Made by a program: the position numbers and the translations under genes. From Pararhodobacter zhoushanensis (GTDB lineage Bacteria > Pseudomonadota > Alphaproteobacteria > Rhodobacterales > Rhodobacteraceae), in assembly GCF_003990445.1 (NCBI RefSeq), contig NZ_REEZ01000016.1, forward strand, positions 1-64,000: DNA of 64,000 nucleotides, written 5' to 3'. Below are positions 45,694 through 54,292 of this stretch, piece by piece; the first letter of the stretch is position 1, and each line of letters opens with the position of its first letter. The notes below the pieces were generated by a model that saw only the letters and a list, made by a program, of their open reading frames with translations, had not been told where the DNA came from and searched no databases.

Positions 45694-46122
45694 TTTGAGA
45701 TTTCTATGGAAATTTGCGGATTCCTACAAGGGGGGAATTCCAAGCGATTTCAGAGTTCTGATGAGATCGGGCTGGCTTTGGGTGTGTCGCTCCTTGTATT
45801 TGGGTTGCGTCGGCGTTTTAGATGTCCTGACACCTGAGCCGTGTCACCGCCCAAGCCCTCTAGCTCTGCCCACGGTCCAGTCGCTGCCGCCTGTACGTAG
45901 AGACTGCGAGTTCGACTGCCCCTTGATTTTGCTAATGCAGCGAACGGCGGGTTCGACGGGCCGCATCGCAGCAACAAGACCGCACAGTGGAGGTCGGCTA
46001 TGGGCCGTCAGCCGCCGCTAGGGCTTTTCGATACTTGGAATGTTCACATGGCTTGCGCCAAGCATAACGAACACCGTCGCCTGGCGCCGCTGCCCGGTGC
46101 TCGAACGGCGCAACTGTCTCGC
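45694..46122. other. Gene-free right junction of the restriction cassette
   Basis: About 430 bases with the likely operon promoter close to 45700-45760 and no convincing gene. I see no transposase remnant, terminal repeat or tRNA. Confidence 0.45.
45700..45713 (-). promoter_or_regulatory. Palindrome upstream of the restriction operon
   Basis: ATTTC and GAAAT are separated by four bases, seven bases upstream of the first start codon. It could be an operator for the HTH protein. Confidence 0.4.
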
Positions 46123-46524
46123 TTAAATCTTCGGGTCGGGCACAAACTGCAAGCTCTGCCCGGCAAGGATTGCCTCGGCATTCCACGCGGTCTGCATCGG
46201 CCCAGCGACCGAGAACACGCTCATGCTCTGCGCGGCAGCGATCGCGCTGCCCTCGGTGATGCCCGGCGTATCACCCCAGTTGACCTGCGGCATGGCATCG
46301 CCAGCCGCCATCAGCCGCCACATGGTTTCCAGTTCCGCCGTGGCGCTCATGTCCTGCATCAGGCGATGCGTCGGCGCGGTCTCAAACGTTGCGCCAGGAT
46401 CTTTCGCGCAGACCTTCCGGCCCCGCGTGAAGCTGTTCGGTCCTCTGCCCATTGCGTCAAAGACGATGGACAGCTTCTCGGCCTGAGCCTCTGGCACGAT
46501 GATGATGCACGGTACATTGGCCAT
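46123..46524 (-). CDS. Hypothetical head-operon protein (complete copy)
   Basis: A soluble protein of 133 residues (MANVPCIIIVPEAQAEKL start). It follows the LamG-like gene by one base. A truncated, diverged second copy lies on the far side of the restriction cassette. I do not recognise a family. Its pairing with the LamG-like protein suggests an accessory part of the virion. Confidence 0.6.
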   Translation of the reverse strand: MANVPCIIIVPEAQAEKLSIVFDAMGRGPNSFTRGRKVCAKDPGATFETAPTHRLMQDMSATAELETMWRLMAAGDAMPQVNWGDTPGITEGSAIAAAQSMSVFSVAGPMQTAWNAEAILAGQSLQFVPDPKI

Positions 46525-46525
46525 G

Positions 46526-47668
46526 TCAGGCGCTCCAATAGTTGTGAAGTTTCAGGATTTCGGTGGGGGTGAGCACGCGGTCGCTCGCGAGAGCGTCAGA
46601 GATAAGCCCAGAGAAGAGGAATAGCGGGGTTCCATTGATGTTCAGTCCGCCCAGCGTCACCCCAAGTCCATTGGACGTAGGGCCACTCTGGGGGGCACTG
46701 TAAACTTCCACCCCGTCAGCATAGAGGTTCACTGTGGACCCATCCCACGTGATCTCCCCGGTGCGCCAGCCGTTACCAAGGTCCGGCCCGCCAAAGATGA
46801 TGCTCGGTGAATTTTCGCCAACACCCCCAGATATTTGCCCATTCGCGTGCCTGGTGAGATAGGCGCGATTGTTGGCACCTGATGAGCCTATGATGCCTCG
46901 AGTTCCCGTCGCCCCTTGCGAGGCCTTGAAACGCGCCGCCAGCGTTCCGGCAACGCCCGGTTTGAACGTAGTCTCCAGCCGGTCATCGCTGCCGTCGAAA
47001 GACAGACCTGTGCTCTGGTATGTCGGGCGCGCACCCGCTGTGGGCTGTACGCCGTGGTAGCCGGGGATTTCACGCACCGAGATGTTGCCGATCTCGACGT
47101 ACTGCCCGGCTTCGGACGGCACGGCGATGCAGCCGACATACATGGTTTCCACCGTCGCGACGAACACCTCATCAAAATCAAACGAGGAAGAAAGCAACGA
47201 CCCTGACGGGAGAGTCGCCAAGTGACCAACGCGATTTGAGATGGCGCCGACAGTGCCCGCAAAGCCAGTCTGGGTCACACGATAGAAGTTACCGACCACA
47301 AGACCGGTGATCTCTTGAGAAACCCCCATTGCCGCCGTCGACGCTGCGGTAACGCGGATGCGCCCGCCTGCCGAGGTGATAACCTCCGATCCCCGCGCCG
47401 CCAACCAACCGTCGACCGCCGCGCCGTCGCCGTTGATCACCCTTTCCGGCCCAGGCTCCGGACCCGGTGTCTTGCTCAGAACCAGACCGGCTGGATTTCC
47501 CGGCGCGGAAACATTCGTGATGCCCGCGCTTGTCAGGAAAAGCGTGCTCAGGTCGCGGTGGGCGAACAAAAGGCCCGTGTCGGACGGGCCGAAAATGGCG
47601 GCAGGTGTCCAGCGGCTGCGCGACCCGAATGGCGATCGCGGATCGAAGGGCGATGCGCGGTTACGCAT
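46526..47668 (-). CDS. LamG/concanavalin-like virion protein
   Basis: A protein of 380 residues from the ATG at 47668, overlapping the upstream stop by eight bases. The middle is beta-rich with a carbohydrate-binding look, and residues about 225-375 fit a LamG jelly roll (GLSFDGSDDRLETTF, WRTGEITWDGSTVNLYADG, FSGLISDALASDRVLTPTEI). It may decorate the head or bind surface sugars. The frame upstream of the chosen start lies within the previous gene. Confidence 0.65.
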   Translation of the reverse strand: MRNRASPFDPRSPFGSRSRWTPAAIFGPSDTGLLFAHRDLSTLFLTSAGITNVSAPGNPAGLVLSKTPGPEPGPERVINGDGAAVDGWLAARGSEVITSAGGRIRVTAASTAAMGVSQEITGLVVGNFYRVTQTGFAGTVGAISNRVGHLATLPSGSLLSSSFDFDEVFVATVETMYVGCIAVPSEAGQYVEIGNISVREIPGYHGVQPTAGARPTYQSTGLSFDGSDDRLETTFKPGVAGTLAARFKASQGATGTRGIIGSSGANNRAYLTRHANGQISGGVGENSPSIIFGGPDLGNGWRTGEITWDGSTVNLYADGVEVYSAPQSGPTSNGLGVTLGGLNINGTPLFLFSGLISDALASDRVLTPTEILKLHNYWSA

Positions 47669-47948
47669 GGCTGACCGAGATAGCCCCCAGCCCGGTTGCT
47701 GATCTCGCCCACACGCGTTTAGCCATCGGCAGCCCGGGGAAGAGGTCAGAGAGCGCCTCATTCCGGGCACCGGTTCCGCAGGGATAGAACCATTCGGCGA
47801 AGTCCCCGGTGGGCTCCGTGCCGCCTGTCGTTGCGGCAATCATCACCTGCGCCCCCGAGATAACCTCGAAGGAAATCGAAGCGACATCGCTCGATGTCAG
47901 CTCGGTCCACTCACCCTCGGGCAGGCTCAGCTTGGTATTACGCGGCAT
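47661..47948 (-). CDS. Small hypothetical head-operon protein
   Basis: A protein of 95 residues from the ATG at 47948 (MPRNTKLSLPEGEWTELT), overlapping the portal stop by 11 bases. It has a beta-sandwich look with an FYPCGTGARN loop. Similar short proteins follow portal genes in other phages; function unknown. Confidence 0.6.
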   Translation of the reverse strand: MPRNTKLSLPEGEWTELTSSDVASISFEVISGAQVMIAATTGGTEPTGDFAEWFYPCGTGARNEALSDLFPGLPMAKRVWARSATGLGAISVSHA

Positions 47949-49584
47949 TCTTTGCGCCTCCTTTTTTCTGTCCGCTGGCAGTATCGCCGTCGTTCGCAGG
48001 CGCATCGGCTTGATCAGCAGGCGCGGGCGGTGCGGTGCCCTTCCGGGTCAGAGCAGCCTCGATGAACTGGTCAGGGATCCCGGCCGCGCGCATCTGCTCG
48101 ACGTCCTGCGCGATCTCGCGCCAGACAGTTTGAGGGTCTCGCCCCTGGTCCCGGATGTAAGACCCAAAGGACCGCATCAAGTTGTCTTTCTCGGTTACTG
48201 CGGCGTCGACGTCAGCCCGCGGGTCGATCCACGACCAGCGCCGGGCCTGCCACAAAACTGACCGGTATTTCTCCAGGCGCTCGGGCTTCAGCGTTCCGCC
48301 GGCTGCAGTCTTGATCCGTCCGGCCAGCAATGCCCGCGGCAACCAGGCCAGGAACACCGGCTCGACTAGCATTTCGATCAGCCATTCCTGAAGACCCTTC
48401 CAGTGCTCGCGCTCGTCAAGCGCGCCTTGCCGGATCGACGAGAAGTTGACCCCCTCGAGATCATTCGCGAGGTTGTTATAGGCCACGCCCATGCCAACCG
48501 AGATGCCGCGAAGCATTTCCTTTCTGAACGGCGCGAGCTCGCCCAGAGGATAGGTCGGGTGGTTCGGGACAGGCTCGACACCCGCGGGAAGCTCCTGCCA
48601 CACGCCCGCCTCAACATCGACCTCGATCGAGGCGTCATCTTCTTCACTTTCAGGGCCATAGCCCTCAGCCCATTTGAAGAATCCGCCCTTCGCTGCTGAC
48701 ACCCGGGCGTTGACCAGCGCCGCCTGTTCGTATCCGGCCAACATGCGCATGCGCCATAGCGCGGTGACCATCCAGGGCAGGCCGCGCTTTTGACCCACCA
48801 TGTCCTCGACAAACCCATGAAGGATTTCAGACGCGGGAACCGTTACAAAGGATCGCCCGCCGAACGCGTAGTCCGCATCGCGCTCATCCGTGGTCGTGAA
48901 CAGGTAGGCGATCGGGCGGCCATAGCGGTTGAATCTGATGCCGTGCCGGATGAACGTCCCATCTTGGCGGCGCTCTTCATCGTAATCGACCGGGCATCGC
49001 TGCGGATCCAGCACCTGCAACGCGAAACCCCATGGACCCGCCTCTGCGCCAAAGATCGTGCGCACCATGAACTCGCCGTCCCGTGCCGCCGTGGCGGCTG
49101 CAGACTTCTGGATTGCGACGAATGAGCGCCGGCCAGTGACGTCAGCATTTTCGCGACGGCACCAGTCGCGCCAAGCTTGCTCGATCGCATCGTTCGCTTC
49201 GGTGTCGAGCGTTCCGCCCTGGTCGCGCGCCTGTGCCTGCAGCCGGATACCGACAGGACCCACCACGTTCTGCGTCACGGTCCGCAGGAAGCCACGGCCA
49301 TAATCGTTGTTCAGTGCCTGGTCACGCGACCGCGCCACAACGGCGCGCTGGTTGTTTCGGATCACCGTGTCGGCTGTTACCGGCGTTGCGGTCCAGCTGG
49401 CCGACAGCCGATCTGTTGCACCGGCATCGAGGTTCCGTGCCGCAGCTCTCGCGGAAGCCATCACAGCCCGCTGACGCGCTCGCCGCACGATCCCGCCAGA
49501 TTGCGGCGCAGCCGTGATGATCGGCTCAGCGCGCGCAGCGCCGGTATTACCCGCCTCTGGCGCGCCTTTCCCAAATCCGAACAT
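47938..49584 (-). CDS. Phage portal protein, lambda gpB family
   Basis: A protein of 548 residues with the lambda-type portal core: NNDYGRGFLRTVTQNVVGPVG near 90-110 and SSIRQGALDEREHW near 375. Twelve copies form the ring through which DNA enters and leaves the head. The C-terminal 40 residues are Ala/Pro/Asp-rich. Unlike lambda, there is no separate head protease gene next to it. Confidence 0.9.
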   Translation of the reverse strand: MFGFGKGAPEAGNTGAARAEPIITAAPQSGGIVRRARQRAVMASARAAARNLDAGATDRLSASWTATPVTADTVIRNNQRAVVARSRDQALNNDYGRGFLRTVTQNVVGPVGIRLQAQARDQGGTLDTEANDAIEQAWRDWCRRENADVTGRRSFVAIQKSAAATAARDGEFMVRTIFGAEAGPWGFALQVLDPQRCPVDYDEERRQDGTFIRHGIRFNRYGRPIAYLFTTTDERDADYAFGGRSFVTVPASEILHGFVEDMVGQKRGLPWMVTALWRMRMLAGYEQAALVNARVSAAKGGFFKWAEGYGPESEEDDASIEVDVEAGVWQELPAGVEPVPNHPTYPLGELAPFRKEMLRGISVGMGVAYNNLANDLEGVNFSSIRQGALDEREHWKGLQEWLIEMLVEPVFLAWLPRALLAGRIKTAAGGTLKPERLEKYRSVLWQARRWSWIDPRADVDAAVTEKDNLMRSFGSYIRDQGRDPQTVWREIAQDVEQMRAAGIPDQFIEAALTRKGTAPPAPADQADAPANDGDTASGQKKGGAKNAA

Positions 49585-50117
49585 CAGAACCTCGCCAATA
49601 TTTGCCGCCCGAGCAGCGATTGCCCGTGCCGCGCCGCCTTCTGCCGGCGCACCTCGTCGCGATAGCGGGATCTGAGCAGCAAGAGGTCGGCAACGGTCAT
49701 CCTCGTGATCGACCGGCCGTTGATCTGATAGGCCTGCTGGTCTTTCGTCGCGCGCCCCTCGATCACAGCCTCAATGGCAACGAGAACGCGTTCGGCATGC
49801 GACCGACCGTCATGGCCGGATGCAATCACAGACAGGTCAGCCTCGAGCGTGAGCTGACCCTCGTCGACAAGCGCGACCTCGGCGCCCTGAACCGCGCGCA
49901 GCGACCACCAGTAGGCTCCGGGTGCCCAGCTGGACGTCATCGCTGCATCAGCGGCAATCAGATGTGAGGATCCGCTGGCAGTCGAAGTCAGATCGATCTG
50001 GGCCGGGCCGCGCAGGTAGAGCGCGAGCGACCACTCTGGTGCCCGGTATGCGGTCAGGGTGATGCTGATCGAAAGAGTCACACCTGCGTAAATCGTGCCC
50101 GGGATGTTTCCCGCCAT
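49584..50117 (-). CDS. Hypothetical protein with gpW-like C-terminus
   Basis: A protein of 177 residues. The first 100 residues are beta-rich, and the last 75 form a helical part with ATKDQQAYQINGRSITRM and ADLLLLRSRYRDEVRR, like the short head-tail joining proteins (gpW type) that normally occupy this place between terminase and portal. The domain join is unusual. The stop shares a base with the portal start. Confidence 0.6.
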   Translation of the reverse strand: MAGNIPGTIYAGVTLSISITLTAYRAPEWSLALYLRGPAQIDLTSTASGSSHLIAADAAMTSSWAPGAYWWSLRAVQGAEVALVDEGQLTLEADLSVIASGHDGRSHAERVLVAIEAVIEGRATKDQQAYQINGRSITRMTVADLLLLRSRYRDEVRRQKAARHGQSLLGRQILARF

Positions 50118-50120
50118 GCC

Positions 50121-52118
50121 TCACCACCTGTTCACCCAGCTCGCCCCGCGCTTCGGGCGTTTCTGGCGTGCGCCTTTGGCGGCAGACTGCGCTGACGGTG
50201 GCTCTTGGTCCTCTGGCGGTATGCCCGCCTGTGCCGTCTGCGCAGCAGCAGAGGCCCGAAGCCGCGCACGCGGTGCGCTGATCGTTTCCACCGGTGCTGG
50301 CGTCGGTTCGTCGTCGTCGACATCCGTCGCCAGGCGCTTCGCCAGGCGCGGCAGATTCGGGTTAATGACCTTCAACGCGGCATAGGCGTAGACACGGCAG
50401 TCAAGCGCTTCGTTCCTGTCACGCGTCTTGTGCCAAGAGCGCACGGCAAATCCGCGCAGATGTTTGGTGACAAGCTTCTCCGCTGTCGCCATCGCGAACC
50501 ATTCGGCGTCACGATCATCGGGAACATGGCAGTAACCCGGGCCGAGGGCGGTTTGGGCGAGCCGCCGCGCAACGATTAGTTTCGCCTCGTCGACGCCGAC
50601 CGAGAACAGGTCGACCTTCCGCGCCCGCTGGCCGGATTTTTTCTTGCTCGGTGCACTGACGATCGGGCGGCCCCAACCTTCGACCCCTTTGATCGCGAAG
50701 AGGCGGCGCCCGGTCTTGCCTCTGGCATAGTCATAGGCGGCTTGTGTGTAGCCGCCGCGCCCCCCGGTATCGAGGCAGGTTGCCGAGATCGGCAACTGCG
50801 CGCCGGACTGGTGCAGCCAGGTGCGCGACAAATGGGCGTCCAGATCATCCCAAACGTCGCCGTGAAGCGGATCGCCCCAGAGCACGGTATAGTCGACAGA
50901 CCAGCTTTCTTCCCCCAGCCCCCAAGCCACGGTTTCGAGCTCGAGGCGATCCTCTTGCATATCAACACCGCAGGTCAGGACTAGCCCGCCGGCGGGCACC
51001 GGTGCCGCGAAGCGTTCCGCGCGGGCAATCAGGTCCGAGGATTTCAGCTGCTCGCCAGCCTCTTCCCAGGTCTCAGCCAAACTCACGTTGACGAAGGTCT
51101 GAAGGTCATTCGCCGCCTTTTTGTCGAGGAAGGACTGCACGATGTCGCGCAGTTTTCGCATCGTCGAGTAGAGCTCGTTAAGATGATAGGAAGCATGACC
51201 TGTGAACGGCCGCTCGGCCTTCCAACCTGCTCCGACCTTCTCAGCGTCCCTGATCGCGGCGACGCGTTCCCCATCGGACCATACCGTGCCGCAGTCCTCG
51301 GCCTCGCAAAGATACCGCGCGCTGGACGGCAAATGCTCACCGCCTGCGCCCTTGTCCCAGACCACCTGCGCCCAGCGCAGCGTTTGGTGGTGGCCGCAGT
51401 GCGGGCAGGCGACATGGAACCTGCGACCATCGCCTTGCTCGAACGCGCTCTCGATCCAGCTCGCACCTTTGATTGTCGGCGTGCTTATCTCGAGCAGCTT
51501 GCGCTGATCTCCAAAGGTTGCCGCGCGCTGCCACAAAAGCCCGACCGGATGGCCTTCGGCTGTCCGATCGTAGCCGTCGGTCTCATCACACACGATGAAA
51601 GGGGCTGAGCGTCCCCGCATGGTCTTTGGACTGCCAGACCAGCTGAACATCAGGAACCCTCCCGGATAGGATTTCATGCGCTGGTTGTTTACCCCGTCAC
51701 GCCCGCGGGGCTTTGCAATCAGCTCCTGGAGCTCGTCGCTCGCCTCGACCAACGGGTTAAACTTGGTTTCCAGCCAGGTGTGCAGGTCACCTTGGCTCGG
51801 CTGCATCATGATCTGCGACGTAGGGTTCTGAGCTATGCGATACGCCTGCGCGCACAGCGCGAGCATTGTTTTGCCGACTTGAGCGCCCCACATGAGCGTA
51901 ATGCGCTGGCAGTCAGGATCCGCCGTCATATCCAAGGGCTCGCGCTGATAGGGCGCGTTGTCGAACCGGATCAGGCCAGGGATGGCGTTGCCGATCGGCG
52001 CCTTAACTGATTGCTCGGCCCACTCAGTGGGACGCAGGTCAGGAGGTGGCCGCAAGTGCCGCTGCGCACGAGAGACCGCAAAGATGATCTCAGACGCGTT
52101 GCCAAACGGCGCGCTCAC
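50121..52118 (-). CDS. Terminase large subunit, lambda gpA family
   Basis: A protein of 665 residues. The ATPase Walker A is WGAQVGKT (77-84), Walker B lies in PFIVCDETDGY (about residue 170), and the nuclease domain follows. It packages DNA and cuts at cos-type ends in relatives. The GTG start overlaps the small-subunit stop (GTGA). The C-terminal tail carries one copy of the repeated CCGCCAGAGG motif. Confidence 0.92.
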   Translation of the reverse strand: MSAPFGNASEIIFAVSRAQRHLRPPPDLRPTEWAEQSVKAPIGNAIPGLIRFDNAPYQREPLDMTADPDCQRITLMWGAQVGKTMLALCAQAYRIAQNPTSQIMMQPSQGDLHTWLETKFNPLVEASDELQELIAKPRGRDGVNNQRMKSYPGGFLMFSWSGSPKTMRGRSAPFIVCDETDGYDRTAEGHPVGLLWQRAATFGDQRKLLEISTPTIKGASWIESAFEQGDGRRFHVACPHCGHHQTLRWAQVVWDKGAGGEHLPSSARYLCEAEDCGTVWSDGERVAAIRDAEKVGAGWKAERPFTGHASYHLNELYSTMRKLRDIVQSFLDKKAANDLQTFVNVSLAETWEEAGEQLKSSDLIARAERFAAPVPAGGLVLTCGVDMQEDRLELETVAWGLGEESWSVDYTVLWGDPLHGDVWDDLDAHLSRTWLHQSGAQLPISATCLDTGGRGGYTQAAYDYARGKTGRRLFAIKGVEGWGRPIVSAPSKKKSGQRARKVDLFSVGVDEAKLIVARRLAQTALGPGYCHVPDDRDAEWFAMATAEKLVTKHLRGFAVRSWHKTRDRNEALDCRVYAYAALKVINPNLPRLAKRLATDVDDDEPTPAPVETISAPRARLRASAAAQTAQAGIPPEDQEPPSAQSAAKGARQKRPKRGASWVNRW
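50210..50219 (-). repeat. Repeated motif CCGCCAGAGG, copy in the terminase tail
   Basis: It lies in the last 30 codons of the terminase gene, 93 bases upstream of the next start codon. Confidence 0.5.
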
Positions 52119-52651
52119 CCCGTGTCGTCCCCGTCATCGTCTTCGTCTTCAAGGTCGTCCGCGCTGAGCAGCTGCGAGTCCGCCAGAGCCTCGAGAGCCC
52201 GGTCGACCTCTTCCTCGAGGACGTGACGGATTCGCGCTTCGTCTTTCTCACCGACGATCATCCTTGGCACGCGCGACGCGATGGTGCGCATGTTTGCGCG
52301 GACCTCGGCGAAGGCCTTGACCATGGCGCTCTCAAACTGCGCAACCGGCGCGACGTCGGCTTTCTCACGAGCAAACGCAAGCTCTTCGCGCCCGGTCATC
52401 GCTGCCAAGCGGCGACGCTTCAGTTCCTGTTCCGAGGCGGTGACGTTGCCGGCTGCCTCATCCCGCGCCTTGAGCTCTCGCCAGGTAGCAACTGCGGCTG
52501 TGTTGAATTCGTATTCGCGCCCCTTGCCGCCGCGTTTCTCAACAGGGCAGCCGTTCCGGATCCAGTGATCGATAGTCGGCATAGCGACGCCAAAGAGCTC
52601 AGCGAGCCCCGTCCTGTTGACTATCCTGCCCGTCTGCCTCCGGTTCGTCAT
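52115..52651 (-). CDS. Terminase small subunit (Nu1-like)
   Basis: A protein of 178 residues with an N-terminal winged helix (RTGLAELFGVAMPTIDHWI) as in Nu1, which binds the cos region and starts packaging. A charged coil follows, and the C-terminus is acidic. It opens the head-gene transcript. Confidence 0.85.
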   Translation of the reverse strand: MTNRRQTGRIVNRTGLAELFGVAMPTIDHWIRNGCPVEKRGGKGREYEFNTAAVATWRELKARDEAAGNVTASEQELKRRRLAAMTGREELAFAREKADVAPVAQFESAMVKAFAEVRANMRTIASRVPRMIVGEKDEARIRHVLEEEVDRALEALADSQLLSADDLEDEDDDGDDTG

Positions 52652-52859
52652 GCGCGCTGCCTATAATAATAACCCATGATTTCAGCGGCCTCGCACATGT
52701 ACATTTTTGCGCTTCCATGCCCCCCGCAGTAAATCCGGCCAGAAAGGACCCGGAAAATTTCCTAGCGTTATCAGTGACTTGACTTGGTCCTCGCACCGTC
52801 CGACCCAGATCACCGTCCAGCACCGTCGGCGCGGCGCGACCACGCTAGGCAGCGCCTCT
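52652..52859. other. Gap between terminase and lysis genes
   Basis: About 208 bases without a gene. In relatives with lambda-type terminase the cos site lies just upstream of the small subunit gene, so a cos site may be here. I cannot identify the cut position. Confidence 0.35.
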
Positions 52860-53081
52860 CTACTGCCCCGCATCGGCATGGACGCACGCGGCGTCGGTGC
52901 GCGCGAGCAGGGTCGCGCCCGTGCTCACCGAGGCGTCGCCACCGTCTGCGAGAAGGGCATCGGCGTGCGCCGCGCGGTCAGCCCGTGTCGCGTCGCACAG
53001 TGCCTCAAGATCGGCGACCGGTGCGGTCGCGCAACCAGTCGCGAGCAGCAGCGGGATCGCCGCGAAGATCAGGCGCATCAT
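52860..53081 (-). CDS. Outer-membrane spanin, Rz1-like lipoprotein
   Basis: A protein of 73 residues with a lipoprotein signal (MMRLIFAAIP, lipobox LATGC). Its start lies within the Rz gene in another frame, an embedded layout known for Rz/Rz1. It would link to the inner-membrane spanin and fuse the membranes at lysis. Confidence 0.75.
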   Translation of the reverse strand: MMRLIFAAIPLLLATGCATAPVADLEALCDATRADRAAHADALLADGGDASVSTGATLLARTDAACVHADAGQ

Positions 53082-53235
53082 CAAGCCTCCGTCTGGTGTT
53101 GCGGTATCCCTCGGCCCGGTCAGCTCGATCGAGAGCGTCGTCACGCTCTTGCGTGCGCAGACGCAACAGGAAGCACAGAGCCGCGAACGCAACCGCCGAT
53201 GCGGCCGATAGCCAAAGGCGCAGACGCGCAATCAT
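53005..53235 (-). CDS. Inner-membrane spanin, Rz-like
   Basis: A protein of 76 residues with an N-terminal membrane helix (about 5-24) and a charged periplasmic tail (RTQERDDALDRADRAEGYR). Its ATG overlaps the endolysin stop as TGATG, and Rz1 is nested in its 3' half. It is short for an Rz. Confidence 0.7.
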   Translation of the reverse strand: MIARLRLWLSAASAVAFAALCFLLRLRTQERDDALDRADRAEGYRNTRRRLDDAPDLRGDPAAARDWLRDRTGRRS

Positions 53236-54047
53236 CACTGCACGCCATCAGCGAGCCGCTTGATGCGGTCGCGCATGATCCACAGCCCCAGCAGCACGAC
53301 AGCCCCGGCGAATGCCAAGGCGAAGATCTGGGCAGTGCCGTCCAGTGCGCCAACGCCCGCCACGGCCGCACCAGCCCCGGTCACGACCTGCGCAACAGAC
53401 CCTCTGAACGCAGCGCCGTCGGTGGGGCGCTCGGGCTCTGGCTCGGCGCGACCGGCAGCCACGTGCGGGTCAGGGATGTGCGCGGCAGCGCCGGGCAGGG
53501 CGGTGGCCATGACAATCGCCCGGTCGATGACACCAGTGTCGGCATCATCCCAATCAGGACGCTCGCCCATCACGCGACGGCGCCAGCCGACGCCAAAAAC
53601 ACCAAACCGCGACAGGGTGCGCAGCCATGCCATGCGGTCACGGCAGAGGGCAGGGATCAGGGATTGCGGGTCAGCTCTCTCGACAGCATTGAGTGTCACC
53701 TCGCCAATCACGCCGTCGGCAGTGACACCAACGGCGCGCTGCAGGAACTGTACAGCGCGACGCGGCCCGCTGTTCACAGCGAAATCGAATACCGCATAGT
53801 CGACGCCAGCAGGCAGGGCGTCGCCCTGGATCGCGTCCCAGTATTGCCGACGATAGATCTCGGTCACTTCGGCGTCGGTGATCTCGCGCACTGACCTAAG
53901 GGCAAGACCCTTGCGGGCGCGGAACGCATCATAGACGCGGCGCGTCACGCCCCGGTTGGTCTCGCCGCCCGGATCGTCGGGGTGGTTTGCATAGCCGCCC
54001 TCGTGCGCCAGCACCCACCTCAAGGCCAGATTGAAGCTATCGCGCAT
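53235..54047 (-). CDS. Endolysin, GH108 muramidase with C-terminal membrane segment
   Basis: A protein of 270 residues. Residues 1-165 form a GH108 lysozyme-like domain with catalytic E16 in HEGGY and DDPGGETNRGVT. A Pro/Glu linker and a C-terminal hydrophobic segment (about 225-260) follow. There is no export signal at the N-terminus, so the C-terminal segment may hold it in the membrane or serve a holin-like role. Confidence 0.85.
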   Translation of the reverse strand: MRDSFNLALRWVLAHEGGYANHPDDPGGETNRGVTRRVYDAFRARKGLALRSVREITDAEVTEIYRRQYWDAIQGDALPAGVDYAVFDFAVNSGPRRAVQFLQRAVGVTADGVIGEVTLNAVERADPQSLIPALCRDRMAWLRTLSRFGVFGVGWRRRVMGERPDWDDADTGVIDRAIVMATALPGAAAHIPDPHVAAGRAEPEPERPTDGAAFRGSVAQVVTGAGAAVAGVGALDGTAQIFALAFAGAVVLLGLWIMRDRIKRLADGVQ

Positions 54048-54049
54048 GG

Positions 54050-54292
54050 TCAGCCCTTCTTGTCGAGCAGGACATTCTCAATTCTGATTACCGACGATCT
54101 GACATCGTCGATGGCGGCGCGGTCCTCTTTGCGCTGCTCATTGCGGTGTGCGAGGTCACGCTCGAGAAGCTCGATTTGGCGCTGATTTGTCAGCACCCGT
54201 CGCACGAGCCAGGCACATGCTGTGACGATCGCTGCCCCAGCTGCTGCAAGGATTGAGATGATGATCTGCTCGATCCGCTCGTATTGCGTCAC
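54050..54292 (-). CDS. Small membrane coiled-coil protein, holin candidate
   Basis: A protein of 80 residues with one strong membrane helix (about 8-30) and a charged coiled coil (QRQIELLERDLAHRNEQRKE). It lies directly upstream of the endolysin, the usual place of a holin, and has the size of one. DUF2730-like proteins look similar, so the holin call is an inference. Confidence 0.55.
   Translation of the reverse strand: MTQYERIEQIIISILAAAGAAIVTACAWLVRRVLTNQRQIELLERDLAHRNEQRKEDRAAIDDVRSSVIRIENVLLDKKG

Noticed and set aside
38876-46122. Restriction cassette as a transposon
   Set aside because: No transposase, terminal inverted repeats or short target duplication could be found at the junctions.
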